Assembly: GCA_014885115.2 (NCBI GenBank)
Contig: WKLE02000500.1
Span: forward strand, 1 to 29,339
Direction: 5' to 3'
Origin: Asterionellopsis glacialis
Taxonomy: Eukaryota > Bacillariophyta > Plagiogrammaphyceae > Rhaphoneidales > Asterionellopsidaceae
DNA length: 29,339 nucleotides
Shown here: in pieces, positions 1 through 9,647 of the stretch
How the letters are laid out: every line of letters starts with the position of its first letter
How positions within the stretch are numbered: the stretch's first letter is position 1
Notes under the pieces: model-generated
Databases searched by the model: none
Told to the model about the DNA's origin: nothing
Seen by the model: the letters and a program-made list of their open reading frames with translations, nothing else
Translations under genes and position numbers: made by a program

Positions 1-73
1 AGGGGCAGTTGGAAACTTGTTAGGGCATGCAACAAACATCCCAATATAGACCAACTAAGGAGACAACATAACA

Positions 74-873
74 ATGTACAGAAGAACCTTCCTTCAGGAC
101 AAAGATGTGCCTCCTCAAGAGTTGATTGCTGACAAGGCAGAGTATATTGTTTGGAGAGATTTGAAGGTTGTAATCTTCTACATGAATGACCTACTGAATA
201 CACCAACCAACCCCATTTTGGATGGTGATAGTGAGGAAGCCACCTTATGTGATAGGGGGTTAGGGGCTATAAGAAGGTGGACTGGTGCTGAAGTTCTTCA
301 TAGAAGTACCTTTCAAGTACCCGCACCTATTGTTGCATATAATCAATACATGATTTCAGTGGATCAGATGGATCAGAGACAGGCAGTGAATCCAACTAGA
401 AGGAGAGAAAAGCACCTGCACATGAGTATTTTCACTTACCTTCTAGATTTGGCAGTACATAATGCGTATGCAATCTATGTAGAGTCAGATTTGTTGGTAG
501 AACAGCAGGAACAGCAGTTGTCAGCAGAACAAACACAAGATGATGTGCACATGGAGAATGAGGAGGAAGATGAACATGAACATGAAGGTGAGGATGAGCA
601 AGAACAAGACAATGATCATGTGGTAACAGGAACAATAACAAGATATCTTACCTGGAATTCAAGAGGCAGGTGTGTGAACAGCTAGTAGAACCATTTAGAA
701 GAAGCAAACGTTTGAGACGTCTGCAAGAAACCTCCACAGGAAATTCTTCTCCAGCACAAACAAGCAACAACAACAATGCTCATCAACAACTTTTCTTCAA
801 GTCAACAATGGTGAAAATGCAACTATCATTGGTTATTGAGAGTCCAACTCTCTTGGAGTGGACAAGAAGATAA
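74..873 (+). pseudogene. piggyBac-type transposase relic (C-terminal part)
   Basis: The reading frame at 74-685 matches the end of the piggyBac (DDE_Tnp_1_7) transposase catalytic domain. It has a PAPIVAYNQYM...VDQMDQ block, which in this family carries a late catalytic Asp, followed by a TRRREKH basic stretch and the hydrophobic helix YLLDLAVHNAYAIY. An acidic Glu/Asp/His-rich tail comes next. Around 620-650 the likely continuation moves to another frame, where YLEFKRQVCEQLV and a basic RRSKRLRRL stretch run on to a stop at 873. The N-terminal two thirds, with the other catalytic aspartates, are missing: the same frame upstream of 74 has stops, and the window begins there. A Cys-rich stretch at about 1030-1160 could be the remains of the C-terminal Cys-rich domain, but I cannot confirm that. 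In the cell the intact enzyme would cut and paste DNA at TTAA sites; this copy looks dead. Confidence 0.75.
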
Positions 874-1425
874 ACTCTTGTTGCATCTGAGATGCCCCCC
901 TCAATCAGGCTCCATCAGACATACAACAGGAAGTAGATTTGTTTCAAGCTACTCCAAGAGCTTTTTTGCTGGTTTAAGCAGGGGTTCTAGTACCTGCTGT
1001 TACCTGATGGTGACACCAAGATTACAAGATCAATGTCACCAGTGCTACTGGTGTCAAATGGAAAGATCTCCTGCTACTTTTAACATTTCTTGTACTTGTT
1101 ACATTCAAGGTGGGGTCAGTTGTCAAGGAAGCCACTGTAGTTTGTTTGGGCCCAGTGGGCAGAATTGCAACATGCAATTTCCAAGCATATACAATTCCAG
1201 TTCCTGACAATGCAACAGGGAAAAGGTGCATCTAGTAGAAGAGTCCATTTCTTTTGTGTTGGTAACCCTAATTACAAGACTCAACTTTCACAATTGAAGC
1301 ATCAAAGCAGAAGGAATGGGAACATATATAATGTCTTCTTAGGCAATGGAGGGGGTATTTTTAACTGGCCTATGAGGCATCTCCAAAGAGATGTCAAAGA
1401 ACAAGCAAGATGACTTGTTCATAAA
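874..1425. other. Transposon-derived spacer, no intact gene
   Basis: This stretch lies between the piggyBac relic and the mariner-type relic. Plus-strand reading frames exist at 836-1207 (Cys-rich in its second half) and 1165-1413 (Lys/Arg/Gln-rich), but neither is recognisable and neither has a convincing start. Base composition and Gln/Asn/Lys-rich translations resemble the flanking transposon DNA, so it is most likely decayed element sequence. Confidence 0.5.
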
Positions 1426-3749
1426 ATGCAGTTCTACAGGGTCATGACTGATGGCAACTCAACAACATCTACTAGGAAGAGACAAATTGACAATACAAAT
1501 GATGCTACTAATAAACCTGATGAAGACACTGTCAATAGAGTAGCAGATGATGTTGAAAAAAAATCACAGAAGCTTTAAATCTGATCCTGACATCCAGCCC
1601 TTGATTATCAAGAACAAATGCAAGTAAGTATGGTTGCTCGTATTCTTTTTTTTGTTTTTAAATTAAACATCTGACTTCCCTCTTTTGTTAAGAATGTGCT
1701 GCTGATTGATTGTTGAGTAATGATGTTCTTTTGTTTTCTTTCCTTAACAGGAATCATAACAGTGAATCATAGTAGAGTACAAGCCACAGAAGGTGCAAGG
1801 AATTTGGTGATACATACTGCAGTGTTGTGGGGAGGCGTGATCCATACAAGACATATTCTGAACAAATGAGAGTAGGAAAGGCAGCTTGTTACCCTACAAT
1901 CATGGATATCCAAAGACATTAGCATACAGCCAGTTGCCAAGTTGGTTTGCAAAATTACATGCCACAATTCTTGACGGAGAAAACACTGATCCTTTATCAC
2001 CTTCACAATTTGGGAATCTGTTTTATGTAGAAACAATTGAAAAAGCTCACCCTGGATATATGCACTTTCTTTTTAGGTATGCACAGGGTTTGCTTGGACC
2101 ACTTGCTATGTTCATGGATCTTTGTGAGAGTATGAATAAGAAGAGTGCTGTACCAATTGAAACTTGTCCTACTTTGTCACTGTCACAATATCAGCTTACA
2201 AAATGGTTCAAACAAAATGGAGGAAAGGAGAGAAATTCAATTGAAAAGCCAAAGTCAAGGAGGAACACCTGAAACAATGAAAGGTATGGGCATGTAAGTA
2301 TTTTGATTTGCTATCCAATCCTAACCAACCTGTAGCTTTTTTGGACAAGAAATTGTTTTACACTACATCCCAGAGAAGAAGAATGAAAAAGTTGCCAAAG
2401 GGAGACCACGAGGAGCATGAACTAACATATGCAACCAAAAATATGCAGCAGACATTATCCTGTAAAGGTAATGTACCTTGGTATTGTTGCTTGTCCAAAC
2501 CCTGAACATGACTTTGATGGTTGTGTATTCCTCAAGCACGTACTAACAGGGAACCTGCACAAAGAACAAGTTGAAACAAAAAGTTTAGTGTTGACATTGA
2601 TGTCAACAAAGAGATTAAGAATGGGGGATGGGTTGAATGTGTGAATGACAATATGACAGTGGCAGAAGTATTGGAAAATATTTATACAAACTATGATTTG
2701 GATGAATTTGTTAGTGAATGACTAGAACTGTCATATGTAACTGGAACAACATCAAGATGAAAGGTATTAGAACACAATCAAGTGCTTGGAGAACTTGGGT
2801 TCAGACGCAATGCTTATGGAGAACAAGTGGCAATTAAGTTGGAAGATCTGGACATACATGTTTTTATAGAGAGGGGGACAGTCATTGATAAAGAATGTAA
2901 CTGTGATTCAGCATTCATGGAAGTAACAATGCCAGAAGTGGGGAGACATGTTAGAGAGAAGTTCTGTTGGGTTGATTGTCATGATCCTATCTAATTAGTC
3001 ATGGACAATGCAGGGGGGCAAGGTACCAGTGATGCAATCGACAACTACACAAGGCACTTACAAGAGTTTAGGGTGGAGATAATTTGGCAAGTTCCAAGAA
3101 GCCCTGAAACTAACATGTTGGACTAGGTGAGTTGTTGTTGTTTGTTTTAGACCAGCAGGAGGAGGATTATAGAGTGGATGGGATCACTGACAACAAAATT
3201 GAACAAGTTTGCTGGGCACACATCAGGTACATACTCACCAAAAGGTATGAATACACAGAAGAAATTGGTAGGAAAACAGTACAATACAAGAACAAGGTGA
3301 TACAAATGGAAAGGTGCATTGGCTTATCAATTACCCTAAGAAGTCATATAATTGAGGACCATGCATGTCAACAGGAACAACTTTTACAGAGAAATGGAGA
3401 CCTTGATGAGTCCTTTGGAGAACGCAACCATCAGGTGGAAATTAGAGGGGATGTAAGATATGGGTTCACCAGAGATTTTGCTAAGAAAGAAAAGATGAAG
3501 GGAAAGGAGGGTGGACAGATGAGTTGTGCTGAAGTTAAAATAAAAATTGAGAAGATAAAGAAAAAATGTGAAAAGCCAAACTTGAGACAAAACAACAGAA
3601 AGAAGAGAAGAACTGAAGAAGCTGCTATTGAAAAGGTGAGAAGAAATGGCCTACAGGCAAGGGAGGATGTAGTGAATTACACAGTTCTCCAACACAAAGA
3701 ATGGATAGCATACAAAAAACAGTTAAAGATTTATACACAACAAAAATAG
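1426..3749 (+). pseudogene. Tc1/mariner-type (DDE) transposase, multiply frameshifted
   Basis: Pieces of one transposase can be followed in order across three frames. A polar N-terminal exon starts at 1426 and is broken by a frameshift in the A-run near 1556. An intron-like GT-AG segment follows (1624-1750). Next come the FGNLFYVETIEKAHPGYMH and YQLTKWFKQNGGKE blocks (about 2009-2250), PVAFLDKKLFYTTSQRRRMK (about 2329-2390), VMYLGIVACPNPEHDFDGCVF (about 2470-2530), then LVMDNAGGQGT and IIWQVPRSPETNMLD (2996-3125). These fit the DDE/D catalytic core seen in mariner-type elements of diatoms and oomycetes, including an Asp in FLDKK and one in VMDN. A stop right after NMLD, where family members read LDLG, is explained by a one-base loss near 3124. 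A lysine-rich, probably coiled-coil tail then runs to the stop at 3749. Further stops lie near 2270, 2725 and 2995. It is non-functional. Confidence 0.8.
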
Positions 3750-3849
3750 ATGATGACAATTAAAGAAAAAACATTTCATTATCACAAACAGCTTGTTATC
3801 TTATTAACACTAATGTTTGGTTTCTTTTCTAATTAGTTTTTGAATTTAT

Positions 3850-4396
3850 TCAAATGGCATTGCCTCCAACCACACCAGCATAGGCACCATCAGTTAGTAA
3901 CTTCTCATGTAGGTATTGTAGGTTGAAATTACAAAAGTTACCATGTACCTTATTTAAACTGTAGTAGTACTTGCAGTACTCCTCCTCCTGTAATACCCGA
4001 ACACCATCAAATGCAACCCTTTCCAATGAAATCACTTTAAAATTGCAGATTGATTTGTTAAGCATATCCAAATAGAGTTGTGGTGAGGCATGGAAACTAC
4101 AAATTCAATTGAGTAATCACCATTGGTTTCTAAATCATCTCTTTTATCACCAACTGTATCATCAAGATCATCATTAATAATCACCTCCAGTCATGTCCAC
4201 AAACCCACTTCCATCCTCTCTCTTAGAAATTCATCAGGTTGATATTGTTGTTGTTTTAATCTTGGGAACCACTGTGGGGGACGCTTCAATGACACCAGCA
4301 ACTGAAAAGTTGCTTGCAGTTCTCATGTCATATATATGAACTGCGTCAGTTAGCACCAACACACCCCTGTGCCTTTTGTACTCCTTGATTTTTCTT
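3850..4396 (-). pseudogene. Broken antisense gene of unknown family
   Basis: On the minus strand three successive frames carry protein-like sequence. Positions 4396-4229 read GVLVLTDAVHIYDMRT and on to PTVVPKIKTTT. After a stop, about 4170-4075 read an acidic linker followed by YSIEFVVSMPHH. After a shift at about 4071, a C-terminal segment runs to a stop at 3850 and contains SLERVAFDGVRVLQEEE, DFCNF-like and LLTDGAYAGVVGGN sequence. I do not recognise the family. It is tail-to-tail with the mariner-type relic (3' ends about 100 bp apart), so it may be an accessory gene of that element or a host gene broken by insertion. Stops and shifts make it a relic. Confidence 0.5.
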
Positions 4397-4905
4397 CATT
4401 TCTTTGGTGGTCACAATTAGCACCCTGGTAAGATGAACATAATACCATTCTGAGTAATGGTTAATTTTTCTTTATGGCAGCAGAGAAGGATATTCCCATT
4501 GTGGTTGTCGGATTTGTTGTGTGTCAACGTTTTGATGCTGCAAACGATGAAAACAAAGAGCATGCGTAGACTTCAAAGCATATATGTTCAGTACTGGATG
4601 TAATTTGTCTGTATTGTACGTCAAATGTCTGTTTTGGTCAGGAAAAAACTCATGTATTAATACAAGTTCTACAGTCCTGTTACGCAAAGTGGCTTTTTGG
4701 ACGACCGTGTCGACCGTCGAACTGAGAGACCGCTACCGCCCTTTTGTGAGGTTTTTTCTCGTTCGGATCGTCAGTGAAGTCGATTTAAATTTTGACCACA
4801 AGGATAACTCTATGACTAGAGGAATACCTATGTCCCGGTCCCGGTCCTACCCTCTCTCTTTGCGACCCTGCTTCACATTTTATACAGTGCACAGAACCAT
4901 TTACA
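4397..4905. other. Spacer between transposon relics and small membrane protein gene
   Basis: About 500 bp. An open plus-strand frame covers 4584-4922 but has no protein-like features and overlaps the next gene in another frame. A TATA-like TTTTATACA at about 4878 lies roughly 30 bp before the ATG at 4906 and could serve that gene. Nothing else is recognisable. Confidence 0.4.
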
Positions 4906-5115
4906 ATGTCATCTTCGAATAATCTTCGAGCAATTGTTTCAACACTCATAGTATTACCCACTGCAGTATGGTATTGGCCGACACTTTTAGAATCTCTTGA
5001 TGGGAGCGTTGGAATTGCTATATTAGTTGTACTTACGATATGGGCAGGTTTAGCTATTGATTTGAACCAGCATATGACTGGACAACCAGAGCAACCGCAT
5101 CATCACGACGATTAA
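4906..5115 (+). CDS. Small two-helix membrane protein, unknown function
   Basis: A 69-residue protein with a short polar start (MSSSNN), two hydrophobic segments (about residues 9-25 and 34-52) and a hydrophilic His/Asp-rich end (HHHDD). The two helices are joined by a short turn containing a Trp-Tyr-Trp-Pro cluster and LLESLDGS. It is the first ATG of the frame, in an acceptable context (ACAATGTC), with TATA-like sequence close upstream. I do not recognise a family. Size and pattern would suit a small organelle or photosystem-type accessory membrane protein, but that is speculation. The chance that it is a random frame is real. Confidence 0.45.
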   Translation: MSSSNNLRAIVSTLIVLPTAVWYWPTLLESLDGSVGIAILVVLTIWAGLAIDLNQHMTGQPEQPHHHDD

Positions 5116-5754
5116 AAAATAAGACGGAAGCATGTGTTGTAGTACACTGGAATTGAAGATTAAGTGTGCATATCATACACATACACGGGTGTACACTTCT
5201 ACATACAACACTCATTGATAATAATTGGATCAAACCATGATTCAAAGTATTGTACTTCTTGGTCCAGCTGCTGGTACATGTGTATCATAATACGTGTCTG
5301 ACAATTTTGGTCCCTCTAGTGCTGAATATTGTGCTGAATTTTTGCACCGTCCAGGACGTGATTTGATCAATGTTGCCAAGTGTCAAGCACGTGCAAATGT
5401 TATTCCAATTTTCGTCAACGTATATATCTACTTTTAAAGGCCTTACTGAAACTTAACCTTCTCGCCAGTGAATACTTTACTATCATCAGCTTAAGTCATC
5501 ATCTTTCAAATTAATGCCTTCCAATCATTCGCATCCCACTCCTGACTATTCTCATAGGTAGTCGCAATCTTGCTTTTTTGTCTACATCTTGTCAGAGAAA
5601 AGACACCCCGAAAATTAATAGATTCCCTCCGACGGCTATCTAATTTTCTACTACAGTAATTAGTAAACATACACCATTGGATGTCAAACAGAGGTTTCAA
5701 TTTATGTTCAAGTAACTTTATTATATGTAATGCATTACCTTTAATTTTTGAATT
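5116..5754. other. Spacer with a short protein-like open stretch
   Basis: Between the small membrane protein and the 3' end of the secreted protein gene. Positions 5291-5437 (plus) are open without an ATG and read like protein (AEYCAEFLHRPGRDLINVAK), ending at TAA; this may be a decayed exon. The rest is AT-rich with no recognisable gene. Confidence 0.4.
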
Positions 5755-7697
5755 TTATCTTGAACTCCCTGCTAGACAGGCAGCGCCTGTTTGCGGATCC
5801 AATGGGTTACAACAAAAATCAAATCCCTCCATTGATGCAGCCATATTTGGATCAGTACACCCTGGAACACTCACAAGTCCAGTATTTACATCAAAGGCAT
5901 CTTGTGTTTCGAAACATACTAAGCTTCCTCTACAATCTGAATCTCGATCACAGTCACCTTGGCATTCACCCAAACCAGTATTGATGAGTTGACTATCCTT
6001 AGCTGCAAAAGGTACGATAGGTTCATTCGCCCCATTCGCTGATACGTACGACAAAAATCCTGTGGCATCGTAACAGAAATCAATCGCATCTAATATGTTC
6101 ACTCCACTGTTAAAGTCAGGATACGGTGAACCATTTTCACATCCAGGTACAGTAGCTGGGTATAGTTCACTTCTTTCAAAGCAACGTAAATCACCAGCAC
6201 AATCATCATCACTATCACAATCACCTTCACAAGCATTTAGGTTAGAAGGTCCAGGTGCATTAGGTAAATCATTCCCCACAAAAAATAAGAATGATGTTGC
6301 ATCGAAACAATAATCTAAATAGAGCACATGGATAATACAGTATGCAATTTTTTAGTTGAGATTGTGATTGAAGTAAAAAAATTACAGACAAATAATGATT
6401 CTGAACAAAAAAGATCATGCACCATTTTGGATGAAATTGGCAACGTACCTTTCCCTACAGCACCTAGATTCTCGTTATAAAATCTACAACCAGGTACAGC
6501 TGCAAATTCTAATGTTTCTTCTAATTGTTCTTCATCATTGAAACGTTCTAAACATCGTAATGTGCCCGCACAATCATCATCTGTATCACAATCACCTTGG
6601 CATTCACCTAGAGGATATGGATTACTGGGTAAATTGTTTTGTGCTGCATATTCTTGATATCTAGGTGTATTATCAGCAACAACAACTACAATATCCGAAC
6701 TAGGTGGTGTTATACAATAGGCCTTCGAAGACATGCCTGTAGCACCATTACATCCTGGAAGTAACATAGAAGCTGCTTCTATGTATAAACAAGATGTCCC
6801 ATAGCCACATTGTTCATCGAATTCGCATCCATCGTCACATTTAGGGATATAGTGTTCTGCAATAGTCGGAGGTAGTGTTGGACTAGGTGCTACGGGTGAA
6901 GGAGTAGGTAGATTTGTAGGTGGCGGTGGCGCATTTGTCGGTGGAGGATTCACAGAAACAGGAGGAGTATTTGTTGGTGGAGGAGAGGGTTGTCTTGTCG
7001 GTGGTGAATTTACAGGAATTGTAGTAGTTGGGGACGGAGTTGGTCGTTTCGATGTTGGTGGTGGATTTGGCGTTGGCTTTGTCGGTGGGTTTGGTTCTCC
7101 TGGTAAGTCGATTTGATCAATGTGTAGTCCAATTGATGATCCCCAATTACTTTGGACACGACTATAACTTTTTACCGGACGCTTTCCGGGTGCAAAGTTA
7201 CTATGGCCCCATGATGTGATGATTTTGGGTGGTGGTGGCGGTGGTGGGGGAGGTGGCAGAGGAAGAACATGATTGCGGACTCTATGGGTTCCACCACTTC
7301 CTCTTGCTTTCCCGTTATTTCCTGTCTTTCCATTGTTCCCATGTTTACCTCTCCCCCGCCCACCTTCGCGACCACGACTGCCACGGCCGCCTCGTGCTAA
7401 TTGTCTTGAGTCTTTTTCTTTTTCTTTCTCCTTCTCCATTTCTTCCTTTTTATTCTGATGTGTGTTTGACTTTTTGCGATGACTTGATTTGCGAAGTTCT
7501 TGCATATGTTGGTGGTCACGGGGAAAAGATGAAGTCCGAGTATGTTTGGTAGACTCGTTGTGTGGCTTTCTTCGACCTCCATGTCTAATTTCATGTTGTT
7601 GTTGTGCTTGAGACAACGTTGTGCCAGACATCAGAACTAATACTGCTAAACCAAGCAGTATTGATGACATTGGTACAATACTTGCGCGAGATCTCAT
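5755..7697 (-). CDS. Secreted proline-rich protein with repeated Cys modules
   Basis: Two exons (7697-6449 and 6314-5755) joined across a 134-bp intron (donor GTACGT, acceptor TTTAG, phase 1) give 602 residues. The order is: signal peptide (about residues 1-31, ending in SQA); Lys/Glu-rich and Gly/Arg-rich basic region (about 75-140); a run of prolines (about 148-157); Pro/Thr-rich stalk (about 199-279); a first Cys block (PKCDDGC, 286-328); then three related Cys modules starting at GECQGDC (364), ACEGDC (444) and GECQGDC (532). Each module has the pattern C-x3-C-D-x-D-x-D-C-x-G-x-L-x-C, then VPGC and D-[YF]-C. Asp-rich loops between cysteines suggest calcium binding, and the Pro/Thr stalk suggests a heavily glycosylated, cell-wall or extracellular location. 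Such modules are common in diatom secreted proteins without a known role. The intron acceptor restores the module across the exon junction (K-D-Y-C), which supports the model. Confidence 0.85.
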
Positions 7698-7888
7698 CTT
7701 ATTGTTGTTATTCTATTGATATATTGCTTTCTTTCGTCCTGCTTTTTATAGTTGCGATGCTTCGAAATGCTTCTAGTTAGGAAATCATGGACGATTTTTT
7801 CTTGAGAGAAATTAACTTTGGGTTTGTAATGTGCTGCAGTGAATACACAGTATTCAATCCGTTCCACTTCTTCTCTAGCAGAAACGAG

Positions 7889-7912
7889 ACCTCTCTAGAG
7901 AGAGAGAGGTCC
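7889..7912. repeat. CTCTCTAGAGAG inverted repeat
   Basis: GACCTCTCT pairs with AGAGAGGTC a few bases later and can form a hairpin. A related hairpin is at 12431-12454, and shorter CTCTCTAGAG cores lie at 14989-15000 (just before the methyltransferase start) and 16286-16297 (inside its second intron). Role unknown. Confidence 0.55.
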
Positions 7913-8383
7913 TTGTCCTAAAGTTTTCAATTAGGACCTTAGGACCTACACCTCTAGGATCCTTAGGACCTAGGAAGGACGCACTGTCTGTATGAGTTCA
8001 GATACCAGATAACTGTCATGCCAGGTAGTAGTAGTACAGGTATAACGTAAAACGTACCGGTAATACCTACCAAAGTTACCCGTACTATCATCCTGTTGAG
8101 AAGATTTTTGGTGACCAAGAATCCAACGGTTTGCTTTCATGTGGAAATGTTTTATGTATGGAATAATATCAGTGACTCGGCTTGCTTGCAACTGCAATAA
8201 TCTATATGAAACGCCAAAAATTCTTTATATTGATGTTTGCAACTGTGAATATTTATATGCTATATCAACGCGCACCTATTTGAAATTTCATTTTGGTACT
8301 TAGGAAAAAATCTGATATTTGAATATTTTTCGAAAGTCCTACCAGGTAGACCAAGAACAGTATATTATTTTATAAAACATGCA

Positions 8384-8639
8384 TGTACCTGGTACCAGGT
8401 ACTGTACCAGGTAACGGTATTACCTGGTACTGTACCTGGTACCCGGTAAATGTAAGGTACAGTACCAGTAGTCTAGTAACTCTTGAGGTGAGTTATACCC
8501 AGGTATACTCACACTCTGTAAATAAAAATATTGGGTTTCTGTACAGGTACCTGGTACTGGACCTGGTGATAGATGCATTACCAGGTACCTGGTACCTGGT
8601 ACTGTACCAGGTACGGTACCTGCTACAGTACCTGGTACT
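8384..8639. repeat. Clustered GGTACC-centred palindromes
   Basis: Two sub-clusters (8384-8469, 8541-8639) are built almost wholly from CCTGGTA, TACCAGG and GTACC words in both orientations. Exact 16-base palindromes are TACCTGGTACCAGGTA at 8386-8401 and TACCAGGTACCTGGTA at 8579-8594. Many overlapping inverted repeats would let the DNA or a transcript fold extensively. The same words reappear at 12158-12234, 12350-12360 and 29021-29166. Confidence 0.8.
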
Positions 8640-9647
8640 TTAGACCGTTGGAGATATAAAAGAGAGCTACCCTGTGTATGAGTACTAACTGGTACAATTG
8701 TACCGTATCCTAGACTGACTGGAACCTGGTATCTTTTTAGTGGGTCCTACTACGAGGGTACGAGATTCTAGTGTGGAATTTTCATGGACTCTTCAGGTTT
8801 TTAGAGCAGAAAAAAATTTGACGTCAAGTTTTTTGGATAAAATAAAATGATTTAAAATTGATGGGCTTCGTTTCAAAAAAGTTACATGAATAGTTTAATT
8901 TTAATCTATCATTCCACACCACCCCCCTTACAGGTAAACTTTTAATGCACACAAATAACTCTCGAGAGGAAAAAGCGGTATCCTCTATTTAATTTTCATC
9001 CAGTAGTAATCTCCAAGCTCTCTTCAAATCACCACAGGTGCAGAAAAGTATGAATTGTATTTTTGAAGGATAGAGGCTCATCATTATTGTATAGTATACA
9101 GTCATGATTGGGCAGGAAATTAGTCAGTGAGTCCTCGAAAAGGAATAACAAATGCATCCCCATCACCACTTTGGAAGACAAACTTATCTAAAAATGGTAA
9201 GGAGTACACACATACAGTAGCCGTTGTGTTTGCCTATACAGTATCATGCTCGTAGACATATCTTTTCTTTGATGCTTTAGAAGATTCATGGACTGTATAA
9301 TAGAAAACCCACTACGATGTATAATGAATACTTTGAACGTTTCTATAAAAATTATCATGAATTTGTGAACTTAAAAAACAAATTTTAAGTAAGTTTTTAA
9401 TTTTTGTAATGAAAATAAAAAAACATTCTTTTATCTTTTGTTGTTTTGTTTAAAAAAAGGTGTGCGTATATGTATGTAAAAAAGTATGGTCTCTGTCATA
9501 CTGTCTCTGTGTATAATAGGATGATGTACAATAAAAAGGTGCAATAAAAAGGTGAAAGGTATTTTTTTGTTTTCTATTTCCAACACCCAAGATCGGGATA
9601 CACGGAAAGAAAGTTACAAATCTTCTCCCCCTCGTTATCCAAATACT

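Larger units (their letters stand above)
7698..9647. other. Large spacer with palindrome clusters
   Basis: The 5' side of the secreted-protein gene (about 7698-7900) and the 3' side of the RING gene (about 9500-9647) face each other here. Contents: a CTCTCTAGAGAG hairpin (7889-7912), a run of AGGACCT/AGGTCCT-type words (7925-7980), and two clusters of GGTACC-centred palindromes (8384-8469 and 8541-8639). A doubled AATAAAAAGGTG at about 9530-9555 could hold poly(A) signals for the opposite strand only if read elsewhere, so I do not assign it. No protein-like frame is convincing. Confidence 0.6.

Noticed and set aside
4584..4922. 112-residue plus-strand frame
   Set aside because: Starts in a transposon-derived spacer, has no domain-like pattern, and overlaps the better small membrane protein in another frame.
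6315..6448. In-frame continuation of exon 1 of the secreted protein to the stop at 6315
   Set aside because: Good GT-AG borders with matching phase restore the conserved DYC and the next two Cys modules, so this stretch is an intron.
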